Shown here one piece after another: positions 1 to 5,657 of a DNA stretch of 6,044 nt. Both the position numbers and the translations under genes were made by a program. This stretch comes from Flavobacterium sp. Lineage in GTDB: Bacteria > Bacteroidota > Bacteroidia > Flavobacteriales > Flavobacteriaceae. Location of the stretch: the NCBI GenBank assembly GCA_030151565.1, contig JASLDM010000074.1, forward strand, positions 1-6,044, read 5' to 3'. The number at the start of each line of letters is the position of its first letter. Position 1 is the stretch's first letter. Below the pieces are notes generated by a model. The model saw only the letters and a program-made list of their open reading frames with translations. It ran no database searches and was not told the origin of the DNA.

Positions 1-29
1 AATTCAAAGCTAATTTAATAGTCTCATTT

Positions 30-52
30 GCTTATTTAGTCACATAATAAGC
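30..52 (-). other. Hairpin just after the acetyltransferase stop codon
   Basis: A perfect 7-bp inverted repeat (GCTTATT / AATAAGC, 9-base loop) begins directly after the TAG stop of the acetyltransferase gene. On the minus strand it is followed by AAATGAG and not by a T-run, so it is not a classical intrinsic terminator. It could protect the 3' end of the mRNA or be chance in AT-rich DNA. Nothing else is visible in bases 1-52. Confidence 0.3.
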
Positions 53-517
53 CTAATCGAGACTTTTAACCAATACTATTTGGTGTTCACACAATATACC
101 CTCTTCATAAATAGGTTCTCGATATGCTTCTGTAAAATGATTTAAATGAATGGCACAAATAGAAAACCCCTCCCGTTGATACAAAGCCAATTGCCCCAAG
201 CTAGAGTTCCCTGTAGCGATATACAGCTTTTTATAAGAGGTTTTTTCAATTTGCGCTACTACACTGCGCAAAAATTTACGTCCCCAACCACGACGGTGGT
301 AACGCTCGGCAATAGCTATATTTTTAATCTCTGCACAATTGGTATCTAATTCAGCAACGACACAAATACCAATACATTCATTCTCTACTTCCCAGGTATA
401 AACCAATCCTTGAGCGAGATAGTCTTCGATCAATTCAAGAGAAGGATCAGCTAACAACAATAAATCATAATGTAGCGTGGTTACGTCATTTTTATCAATT
501 TTCTTAAGGTGTTCCAT
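53..517 (-). CDS. GNAT family N-acetyltransferase, YvbK-like
   Basis: This is a probable cytoplasmic acetyl-CoA-dependent N-acetyltransferase of 154 residues, the usual size of a single GNAT domain; the substrate is unknown. Counting from the ATG at 517, the acetyl-CoA-binding motif A is visible as strand EIKNIAIAERY (about 63-73) followed by the pyrophosphate loop RRGWGRKF (75-82). Motif B-like sequence follows (YIATGNSSLGQLALYQREGF, about 99-118). The LLLADPS segment near the N terminus, GNSSxGQLALYQ and the C-terminal EPIYEEGIxCEH resemble Bacillus subtilis YvbK as I remember it. An in-frame TTG at 541 would add eight residues, but the ATG is preferred because the N terminus then fits that family and because a TAnnTTTG promoter box overlaps the TTG. 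The gene is transcribed alone, downstream of the thioredoxin operon's terminator. Family assignment is firm; function is not. Confidence 0.9.
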   Translation of the reverse strand: MEHLKKIDKNDVTTLHYDLLLLADPSLELIEDYLAQGLVYTWEVENECIGICVVAELDTNCAEIKNIAIAERYHRRGWGRKFLRSVVAQIEKTSYKKLYIATGNSSLGQLALYQREGFSICAIHLNHFTEAYREPIYEEGILCEHQIVLVKSLD

Positions 518-538
518 TTCATCGTTAATTTCAAAAAC

Positions 539-546
539 CAAAAATA
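539..546 (-). promoter_or_regulatory. Candidate -7 box of the acetyltransferase gene
   Basis: The minus strand reads TATTTTTG, an exact match to the Bacteroidota -7 consensus TAnnTTTG. It lies about 22 bases before the ATG at 517 and just downstream of the preceding operon's terminator, where a promoter would be expected. No clear TTTG-like -33 element sits 19-21 bases upstream, since that region is the terminator T-run. If it is real, the mRNA leader is only about 15 bases and the TTG at 541 cannot be the start. Confidence 0.35.
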
Positions 547-558
547 AGATTTATCTAT

Positions 559-583
559 AAAAAAACGCCTCATTTCTGAGGCG
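559..583 (-). terminator. Intrinsic terminator of the receptor-thioredoxin operon
   Basis: On the minus strand a perfect 7-bp GC-rich stem CGCCTCA / TGAGGCG closes a GAAA tetraloop (GNRA type) and is followed directly by seven T residues. This is a textbook rho-independent terminator. It lies about 27 bases past the stop codon of the thioredoxin gene and separates that operon from the acetyltransferase gene. Confidence 0.9.
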
Positions 584-609
584 CTAATTAACTAACTACG
601 CTATTTTTA

Positions 610-1059
610 TTAAAAAAGATTTAATAGTTTTAATAATACGGACGCTTTTGCATAACCCGTTTGTTCATAAACCAGCGCACCATTTTTATCTAAAAAAAGT
701 AAAGAGGGATAGACACCAGAAGCACTTAGGGTTTTAGCCAACTCATGAGTTCCTGAGCGCAATCCTTTTTTTTGAAACCGATACGTCTTTCCTGCAAAAT
801 CAACATTAGAAGCAGACTCCGCATTGAAAGAGATAAAATAAAAATCGGTATTGAGCTTTTCAATAACCTGCTGATTTAAAAACGTTTTCTTTTCCATCAA
901 TGCGCAGTAATTACACCAATCTGTATGTAAAAAAAACAATACAGGCTTGGGGTTTAGTTCCATCTTTAACTCTAAGTCTTCAAAAGAAATCGCCTGAGGC
1001 TGTGCTTTTAAAGAAAAGCTAAACCAAAAACTGATCAAAAAAAATAGTATAAATTTCAT
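610..1059 (-). CDS. Secreted thioredoxin-fold protein (thioredoxin_7 / DsbD-gamma-like)
   Basis: This 149-residue protein is a probable periplasmic disulfide oxidoreductase. Residues 1-19 form a Sec signal peptide (MKF, a hydrophobic FILFFLISFWFSFSL core, then a KA|Q cleavage site). The thioredoxin fold follows: PVLFFLHTDWCNYC has the redox centre W48-C49-N50-Y51-C52, and VYPSLLFLD carries the cis-proline P118 that packs against it. The active-site surroundings (WCNYCALMEKKTF) resemble DsbD C-terminal and thioredoxin_7 proteins more than TlpA/ResA. Its only cysteines are the catalytic pair, and no membrane segment follows the signal peptide. It starts 9 bases after the TonB receptor stop, behind an A-rich leader (AAAAAAAAGAAATG), so the two are almost certainly co-transcribed. 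The context suggests it serves the receptor or its cargo. The electron donor and true substrate cannot be read from the sequence. Confidence 0.88.
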   Translation of the reverse strand: MKFILFFLISFWFSFSLKAQPQAISFEDLELKMELNPKPVLFFLHTDWCNYCALMEKKTFLNQQVIEKLNTDFYFISFNAESASNVDFAGKTYRFQKKGLRSGTHELAKTLSASGVYPSLLFLDKNGALVYEQTGYAKASVLLKLLNLF

Positions 1060-1068
1060 TTCTTTTTT

Positions 1069-3321
1069 TTAAAAAAGCGTATAACGAACACCTAAAAACC
1101 CTCGAATTCCCTGCATTGGTGTATAGCTATAATCATTGGGTTCGAAAATAACATCCGTACGTCCTGCTGGTGGATGAACACCATTTCCTGGTTCTCCATA
1201 CGGATCCCACCATCTAGCAATCACATCACCTTTAGGCAGAGTGTTGAAAATATTTTTAGCACCTCCATAAATTTCCAAACCATTATCAAACGTTTTGGTA
1301 ACCTGAACATTAGCCAACATGGTCCACGGAGAATATTCTGGTCGATAATCATCTTCCACCCTTGGCAAGCGCATCGGCCCCTTCCAATCTCCAGTAAGAT
1401 CTGCTGAAAATCCATGCCCAAAATCATAACTAGCTAACACTGTACCTGACCATTTAGGAGCGTGATACAAATCATTTCGTTTGCCTTCTTCTTTGCGATA
1501 GACCTCCATAAAAGTTCCCCCAAACATCAAGCGCAATGGAAAATCAAAAGAAGCTTCTACATTCAATGAAACCCCTTGAGAAATAGCATGCCCGTCTAAA
1601 TTATCATAGATTATCTTCGTTTGATCGGTATCGGTATCTGCATCAATTTTATTGGTGAAATACGTATAAAAACCAGTGATATCGAAATTAAATGCTCCGA
1701 AATTTGCAGGCACTTTCCACACATAATTTAAATTGGCATTATACGATTTCTCTGGATCTAATGCATCGCCGAAAACAACTTCTCTAGCGCCTGTTAAAGC
1801 ACGATGATCTTCTGTAAACACATTTACCACCCGGAAACCGGTTCCTAAACTAGCACGCAAAGCATGATGAGGCGAAGGGGTGAATTTGTAGGCTAAACGC
1901 GGGGAATGTATGCCCTTATGCGTTTGATCATAATCAAATCGGTAGCCCATCAAAAGCTTGTGTTGTTTATTTAAAGTCCATTCGTCCTGAATAAAAACGC
2001 CTGGAATCGGCGTTTTCATCGGGTCATTCGCTATAAATCCAGTTTCATCATAAATACCTGTTCCCCGTGTATCATCATCATAATACGTGTATTTAAACGA
2101 GGTACCAACTAAAAAACTGTGATTTCGAATCTCTTTATCCCAATAGGCTTGTCCAAAAAGCACTTGTTGTTTTGCTTGATACGATTCTACGCCATAAAAA
2201 GAGTTTTGTTGATGCCAATTATAGGAAAATTGAGTGTAAATTTTTTCTGTAGTGGGTAATTGATACATTCCAATAGCCTCAAAGCGATTGGTAAAAATAC
2301 TTTCTGCATAGACCTCTTCTCCCCCGCGATGTTGCTGTTTATTCCAATTGGTTTCTCCGCCCCAGCGATCTTCATAAACATAGCGCAACGCCAAACTTGC
2401 CACGCGGTCTTCAGGGCGATCCAAAGTCCATTTATTGAATAAGGAAACGCGATCTTGCAAGGTTACGTCTGTAAATCCATCCTTATTTTTATCCTTTCGT
2501 TCCCCGTATTTAAAGTAATTTATTCCCAACAAGCTGTTGGCTTTTTCACCTACTTTAAATTTAGTCGCCACATCTATATTGGTCTCCAACCAAGAAGTGG
2601 TAAAGGCATCAAAAGCCAAACTCGCCGCCTTTTTAGGATCTTTGGTTATTACATTAATAATACCGCCCATTGCCTCTGTTCCATAGAGCGAAGAAGCCGG
2701 TCCTTTAACAACTTCTACCCGTTCAATCATACTCGTAGGAATACCACTTAAACCGTACACCGAAGCTAAGGAAGATACAATTGGCATCCCGTCAATTAAA
2801 ATCATCGTATATGGCCCTTCCATACCATTAATATGAATATCCCCCGTATTACAAACATTACAATTCAATTGAGGCTGCACCCCGTTTATCATCTGCACAG
2901 CATCAAAGAGATTAGGTGTCGGATTTTTTTGAAAGAATTTCGGAGTATAAATCTCAACAGGCACTGCCGATTCGGATTTTAATACTGGCTTTAAAGTTCC
3001 CGAGATTACAATTTCATCCAAAGCGTCCTCTTCTTTTAAATTAAAATCAATCAGAAGATCTTTTTCTGCCACCACTTCAATCCTTTTTTTAAATAAAGCG
3101 AAACCTACAAATTCAGCTTGGATTATGTATTTACCAGGCTTCACATGTTCAATAAGATAGTTACCCTCTTCATCAGCACTTGTCCCTATAGTAGTTCCTT
3201 CAATAATTACCGTGGCATACGGCAACTTTTTTCCTTTGCTCATGATAGAGCCTTGTATATTCTGAGCTTGGATTCCGTACGTCAGTAAGAAAGCAAACAA
3301 GAAAACAATTAGATTACGCAT
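1069..3321 (-). CDS. TonB-dependent outer-membrane receptor with CNVC plug motif
   Basis: This 750-residue energized outer-membrane transporter is probably for a metal or metal chelate. In order: signal peptide 1-19 (IQA|Q); a carboxypeptidase-regulatory-like domain about 21-96 (GSIMSKGKKLPYATVIIEGT, then GxYxI and FVGF strands); a TonB-box-like segment DEIVISGT 102-109; the plug about 115-228, with INGMEGPYTMILIDGMP 164-180 and RVEVVKGPASSLYGTEAMGG 201-220; then a 22-strand-type barrel ending in the aromatic YTLF 747-750. The only two cysteines are C154 and C157 in the plug (LNCNVCNTGD). An EF-hand-like loop DKNKDGFTD lies at 277-285 in an early barrel loop. The length is normal for the family and the frame is intact. 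It leads an operon with the thioredoxin gene and diverges from a DtxR/MntR regulator whose likely operator overlaps its promoter. The plug resembles siderophore- and vitamin-receptor-type plugs, so the cargo (Mn, Fe, heme or another complex) is not settled. Confidence 0.95.
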   Translation of the reverse strand: MRNLIVFLFAFLLTYGIQAQNIQGSIMSKGKKLPYATVIIEGTTIGTSADEEGNYLIEHVKPGKYIIQAEFVGFALFKKRIEVVAEKDLLIDFNLKEEDALDEIVISGTLKPVLKSESAVPVEIYTPKFFQKNPTPNLFDAVQMINGVQPQLNCNVCNTGDIHINGMEGPYTMILIDGMPIVSSLASVYGLSGIPTSMIERVEVVKGPASSLYGTEAMGGIINVITKDPKKAASLAFDAFTTSWLETNIDVATKFKVGEKANSLLGINYFKYGERKDKNKDGFTDVTLQDRVSLFNKWTLDRPEDRVASLALRYVYEDRWGGETNWNKQQHRGGEEVYAESIFTNRFEAIGMYQLPTTEKIYTQFSYNWHQQNSFYGVESYQAKQQVLFGQAYWDKEIRNHSFLVGTSFKYTYYDDDTRGTGIYDETGFIANDPMKTPIPGVFIQDEWTLNKQHKLLMGYRFDYDQTHKGIHSPRLAYKFTPSPHHALRASLGTGFRVVNVFTEDHRALTGAREVVFGDALDPEKSYNANLNYVWKVPANFGAFNFDITGFYTYFTNKIDADTDTDQTKIIYDNLDGHAISQGVSLNVEASFDFPLRLMFGGTFMEVYRKEEGKRNDLYHAPKWSGTVLASYDFGHGFSADLTGDWKGPMRLPRVEDDYRPEYSPWTMLANVQVTKTFDNGLEIYGGAKNIFNTLPKGDVIARWWDPYGEPGNGVHPPAGRTDVIFEPNDYSYTPMQGIRGFLGVRYTLF
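2851..2862 (-). other. CxxC motif (C154-N-V-C157) in the receptor plug
   Basis: Both codons are TGT (2860-2862 and 2851-2853). The pair sits just before the conserved GDIHINGMEGPY strand of the plug, on the part of the domain expected to face incoming substrate. I recall similar CNVC or CxxC-G-D-I plugs in other Bacteroidota receptors. It could bind metal or form a reversible disulfide. Confidence 0.7.
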
Positions 3322-3352
3322 AACAAAATATTTTTGTTTGTTTTAAATTAAT

Positions 3353-3368
3353 TTTAGACAAATCTAAA
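3353..3368. promoter_or_regulatory. Probable operator of the divergent DtxR/MntR regulator
   Basis: TTTAGA-CAAA-TCTAAA is a perfect inverted repeat with 6-bp arms and a 4-base spacer, the only clean one in the 104-base divergent gap. The TTTAG...CTAAA layout resembles binding sites of DtxR/IdeR/MntR-type repressors, and a gene of that family starts 58 bases away. It covers the receptor's predicted -7 box, so binding would block that promoter directly. It lies upstream of the regulator's own predicted -7 box, near its -33 region, so autoregulation is possible. Confidence 0.65.
3359..3366 (-). promoter_or_regulatory. Predicted -7 box of the receptor-thioredoxin operon
   Basis: The minus strand reads TAGATTTG, an exact match to TAnnTTTG, inside the palindromic operator. 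Transcription would start around 3350, leaving a leader of about 30 bases before the ATG at 3321. The -33 position holds only a T-rich tract, not a clear TTTG. Confidence 0.55.
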
Positions 3369-3394
3369 TATTATTTATTTAATAAAAAAGAATG

Positions 3395-3402
3395 TAACTT
3401 TG
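3395..3402 (+). promoter_or_regulatory. Predicted -7 box of the regulator gene
   Basis: TAACTTTG matches the Bacteroidota -7 consensus TAnnTTTG exactly. It lies 23 bases before the ATG at 3426, giving a leader of about 17 A-rich bases. The -33 element is weak: only TTATTTATTT at 3371-3380. The metal-box palindrome ends about 26 bases upstream. Confidence 0.5.
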
Positions 3403-3425
3403 TATTTCATAATAAAAAAAAAGTC

Positions 3426-4082
3426 ATGCTAACCTATTCCGAAGAGAACTACCTAAAAACGATTTTTCATTTATCGTTAAATCAAAAAAAAGGGGTTACC
3501 ACAAATGCTATTGCGGCTAGGATTGAGACCAAAGCCTCTTCCGTAACAGACATGATTAAGAAGTTAGATGACAAGAAGTTAGTGGAATACCAAAAATATC
3601 AGGGTGTTAAGCTGACAGAAGAAGGACTCATGGCTGCAAAAATGATTGTAAGAAAACATCGTTTGTGGGAAGTTTTCTTAGTGGAAAAACTAGGCTTTTC
3701 TTGGGATGAAGTACATGATGTAGCGGAAGAACTAGAACACATCAAATCTGAAAAGCTCATCAACAAATTAGATGCATATTTAGAATACCCAACAGAAGAT
3801 CCACATGGAGATCCAATTCCAAATGCAAAAGGGGAAATAAAAAATGTTGAGAAACAATTATTGTCAGAGCTAAAACCAAACAAATCGAGCATCTGTGTAG
3901 GCGTTAAAGATTCTTCTACCGACTTTTTACAATATTTAGACAAACAGAAAATTGCCTTAGGAAGTAAAATAGAAATTAAAGACATCGAAACCTTTGATCA
4001 GTCTTACACGATTGTTGTCGATGGGCACGAAATGACTATTTCTAAAAAAATAGCGAGTAATCTTTTTGTAAAAACGAAATAA
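3426..4082 (+). CDS. DtxR/MntR-family metal-dependent transcriptional repressor, three-domain type
   Basis: This 218-residue cytoplasmic regulator binds DNA when loaded with Mn2+ or Fe2+. The winged helix-turn-helix spans about 5-66, with recognition helix ASSVTDMIKKLDDKKL (37-52) and wing YQKYQGVKLTEEG. The dimerization and metal-binding domain spans about 68-140: by alignment to DtxR, H78, E82 and H97 match its H79, E83 and H98, while E101, E104 and H105 match C102, E105 and H106. Glutamate at the C102 position is typical of MntR and suggests manganese. The residue matching DtxR Met10 / MntR Asp8 is N8, and MntR Glu11 is K11. A C-terminal FeoA/SH3-like domain (about 150-216, LGSKIEIKDIE, VVDGHEMTISKKIASNLFV) makes it longer than two-domain B. 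subtilis MntR. It is divergent from the TonB receptor with a candidate operator between them, so that operon is its likely target. Family is firm; Mn versus Fe specificity is inference. Confidence 0.93.
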   Translation: MLTYSEENYLKTIFHLSLNQKKGVTTNAIAARIETKASSVTDMIKKLDDKKLVEYQKYQGVKLTEEGLMAAKMIVRKHRLWEVFLVEKLGFSWDEVHDVAEELEHIKSEKLINKLDAYLEYPTEDPHGDPIPNAKGEIKNVEKQLLSELKPNKSSICVGVKDSSTDFLQYLDKQKIALGSKIEIKDIETFDQSYTIVVDGHEMTISKKIASNLFVKTK

Positions 4083-4108
4083 AAAAAGCCTGTCTTTTCA
4101 GACAAGCT
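4081..4108. terminator. Convergent, probably bidirectional intrinsic terminator
   Basis: AGCCTGTC (4087-4094) and GACAAGCT (4101-4108) form an 8-bp stem with one G-T wobble and a 6-base loop. On the minus strand it is followed by seven T residues (4081-4087 on plus), giving a strong terminator for the lipoprotein pair. On the plus strand the tail is CCCTTTTAT, weaker but usable for the regulator. The minus-strand T-run overlaps the regulator's TAA stop codon (4080-4082), so the convergent units are packed very tightly. Confidence 0.85.
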
Positions 4109-4132
4109 CCCTTTTATAAAAATATTTTCGGA

Positions 4133-4891
4133 CTAATAAACCAACGTACTTACCAATTCCAAATCGGTAAAATTAGAACCAGACCACTTGTATTGAGAGA
4201 CCCTATTTTCACCAAAAGCAAATAAGGTTTCGTTGTAAATAACGACATCCTTAAACGTATGCGGAACGGATTTCAGGAACCTCGTGTCTTCAGGATTCGT
4301 GATGTCAAAAATCTTCAATTCATCATCACAAACCACTAAATAATCGCCATACAGCGCCAAGCCTCTAGGCATTACAAGCTGCTTACTGGCAATCTGTACA
4401 GGTTTAGCTGGATTGGCGATATCATAGATAAGTAAGACATTTCTAGTATTGCCACAGAACCCGTTGGAATGTAATGTTACATAAGCATGGGTAGCGTTCG
4501 CTACAACGGGATCACAAGCTCTAAAGTGTTGAGCCATCGAAAGTAACTTCGGGCTTTCTGGAACCGTTATATCATAAATGTATAAAGCTTCCATAGATCC
4601 TACAAACAGATACGCGCCAAAAGAGAATAACGTTTCAATATTGAAGCCTACATAAGTACCTCCCACCTTAGTAGGATTAGAAGCATTCACAACAGAGAAA
4701 ACATTCAAATTTTGATGATCTACAACATAGAGATAATCGCCTTTAAGAACAAAGGTAGCCAAAGAACCTCCTTTGCCATCCTGTCCTTCCGGACCGTTAG
4801 AATTATTTGACGAACCATTATCGCTACTACATCCCATACACATTGCCAATGCAATTAGTACTGGGGCTACTATTTTTATAAACTGTCTCAT
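4133..4891 (-). CDS. LVIVD-repeat (beta-propeller-like) lipoprotein, second of a pair
   Basis: This 252-residue lipoprotein has no known activity. Counting from the ATG at 4891, residues 1-20 are a signal peptide with a lipobox-like CMG|C (C21). A flexible SSDNGSSNNSNG linker with an early acidic residue follows, the kind of context that can direct Flavobacteriia lipoproteins to the cell surface. At least four LVIVD-type propeller repeats can be seen: LYVVDHQNLNVFSVVNASNP, LYIYDITVPESPKLL, LLIYDIANPAKPVQI and LKIFDITNPEDTRFL. C126 (RACDPVVA) and C146 (NGFCGNT) may form a disulfide. The ATG overlaps the upstream stop as ATGA and follows GGAAGAAAAG, so translational coupling is likely. A TTG at 4903 would lengthen it by four residues but is less likely. 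It probably acts with its upstream partner as a surface or periplasmic scaffold or binding protein; the ligand is unknown. Confidence 0.85.
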   Translation of the reverse strand: MRQFIKIVAPVLIALAMCMGCSSDNGSSNNSNGPEGQDGKGGSLATFVLKGDYLYVVDHQNLNVFSVVNASNPTKVGGTYVGFNIETLFSFGAYLFVGSMEALYIYDITVPESPKLLSMAQHFRACDPVVANATHAYVTLHSNGFCGNTRNVLLIYDIANPAKPVQIASKQLVMPRGLALYGDYLVVCDDELKIFDITNPEDTRFLKSVPHTFKDVVIYNETLFAFGENRVSQYKWSGSNFTDLELVSTLVY

Positions 4892-5397
4892 CTTTTCTTC
4901 CAATCTACAATTACACTATCCTCTTCCAAAAAAGTAGGCCCTCCTAATGGCGGAACTTTTGTTGGAAAAACAGCTCTAACTCTTTTTAATATAGAGACTT
5001 TTTGGGTTTCAATATCTAATGTAAAAGCGACCAAGTCAACCGCTTGATTTACATAAAACACATTCCCGCGAATCGCTAAATCAGTAGCTCCCGGTAAATT
5101 TAAAAAAGCCACTTCAACTGGATATTGAGGCTGCCTGTTATCATAGATATGAAATCCTGTGTTTTCATCGCCAATAAACATCCACTGTTCTTTCAAATAA
5201 ATTTTTCCAGCGCGATCCATCGCTTGTTTCGGTAAAACTTTGATCGATTTTTCAAGATCACTTCTTGACATCACCACAGGCGCATACGGACTTGAATAAA
5301 CATAATCGTCTACACAATCTCCGGTAAGGCAGCAGGCGCTCATAAAAAAACAAAAAGACAATAATCCCGTTGTTTTTAAAAATGTTTTAAACTTCAT
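4888..5397 (-). CDS. Small LVIVD-type lipoprotein, first of a pair
   Basis: This 169-residue probable lipoprotein has no known activity. From the ATG at 5397 the protein starts MKFKTFLKTTGLLSFCFF, with lipobox MSA|C and acylated C22, followed by more cysteines (C23, C28) and an acidic GDCVDDY stretch. Residues about 65-128 hold two LVIVD-like blades: KIYLKEQWMFIGDENTGFHI followed by YDNRQPQYPVEVAF, and NLPGATDLAIRGNVFYVNQA followed by VDLVAFTLD. Residue 139 onward has the VRAVFP segment, and the chain stops soon after a VIVDW strand. A TTG at 5433 would add 12 residues ahead of a good signal peptide and is rejected. The gene ends inside the start of the next (ATGA), and the two look like the N- and C-terminal parts of what I recall as one longer protein in other Bacteroidota. 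No catalytic motif is seen. Confidence 0.82.
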   Translation of the reverse strand: MKFKTFLKTTGLLSFCFFMSACCLTGDCVDDYVYSSPYAPVVMSRSDLEKSIKVLPKQAMDRAGKIYLKEQWMFIGDENTGFHIYDNRQPQYPVEVAFLNLPGATDLAIRGNVFYVNQAVDLVAFTLDIETQKVSILKRVRAVFPTKVPPLGGPTFLEEDSVIVDWKKR

Positions 5398-5475
5398 AAA
5401 AATATTTTTGATAAATTTAAAAAAACAAATCAAATAATCAACATTATTTATATATTATTAAATTATTCTTACGAT

Positions 5476-5483
5476 CAAAAATA
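5476..5483 (-). promoter_or_regulatory. Candidate -7 box of the LVIVD lipoprotein operon
   Basis: The minus strand reads TATTTTTG, matching TAnnTTTG. It is the only exact match I found between the upstream terminator and the ATG at 5397. It implies a leader of about 70 AT-rich bases. A -33 element at the right spacing is not evident: the nearest TTTTG (5513-5517) is too far, at about 30 bases. Confidence 0.3.
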
Positions 5484-5484
5484 A

Positions 5485-5579
5485 CAGAGCTATGATTTTA
5501 ACTTTACTCTTGCAAAAAACTTAACAAGTACAAGGTATACATAGCTGTGAAGTCCATAAAAGCAATAAAAACGCAAGAG
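5485..5579. repeat. Two interleaved inverted repeats in the non-coding gap
   Basis: CAGAGCTATG (5485-5494) pairs with CATAGCTGTG (5540-5549) at 9 of 10 positions, and CTCTTGC (5507-5513) pairs perfectly with GCAAGAG (5573-5579). The arms alternate a-b-a'-b', so a transcript could form either hairpin or a pseudoknot. No reading frame covers this stretch. It may be a structured leader, a small RNA or chance. The rest of 5398-5657 holds only the candidate promoter, the terminator and AT-rich sequence. Confidence 0.3.
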
Positions 5580-5589
5580 GTACATCCAT

Positions 5590-5617
5590 AAAAAAAGCCC
5601 TCTAATCATAGAAGGCT
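5590..5617 (-). terminator. Intrinsic terminator of the right-edge gene
   Basis: On the minus strand AGCCTTCTA / TAGAGGGCT forms a 9-bp stem with one T-G wobble around a TGAT loop, followed by seven T residues. It lies about 40 bases past the TAA stop of the edge gene and isolates it from the lipoprotein operon downstream. The plus-strand tail (CTTGTATATT) is not a T-run, so it appears one-directional. Confidence 0.87.
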
Positions 5618-5657
5618 CTTGTATATTATGAAATCGGTGATTTCGAATATGCTTTAT

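Noticed and set aside
30..52. Hairpin after the acetyltransferase gene as an intrinsic terminator.
   Set aside because: The stem is AT-rich and no T-run follows on the minus strand, so it is listed only as a hairpin.
518..541. Acetyltransferase start at the TTG at 541 (eight extra residues).
   Set aside because: The first codon is TTG, a TAnnTTTG promoter box overlaps it, and the ATG at 517 gives an N terminus that fits the family.
1174..2751. Several short open frames on both strands within the receptor gene.
   Set aside because: All overlap an intact, well-recognised TonB receptor frame and lack domains or start-site context.
3599..3985. Minus-strand open frame of 128 codons inside the regulator gene.
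   Set aside because: It is antisense to a clear DtxR/MntR-family gene, and its serine- and cysteine-rich product looks like a shadow translation.
4892..4903. Second lipoprotein start at the TTG at 4903.
   Set aside because: The ATG four codons later forms a classic ATGA overlap with the upstream stop and has a purine-rich GGAAGAAAAG just ahead of it.
5398..5433. First lipoprotein start at the TTG at 5433.
   Set aside because: It would put 12 residues before an already complete lipoprotein signal peptide; the ATG at 5397 is preferred.
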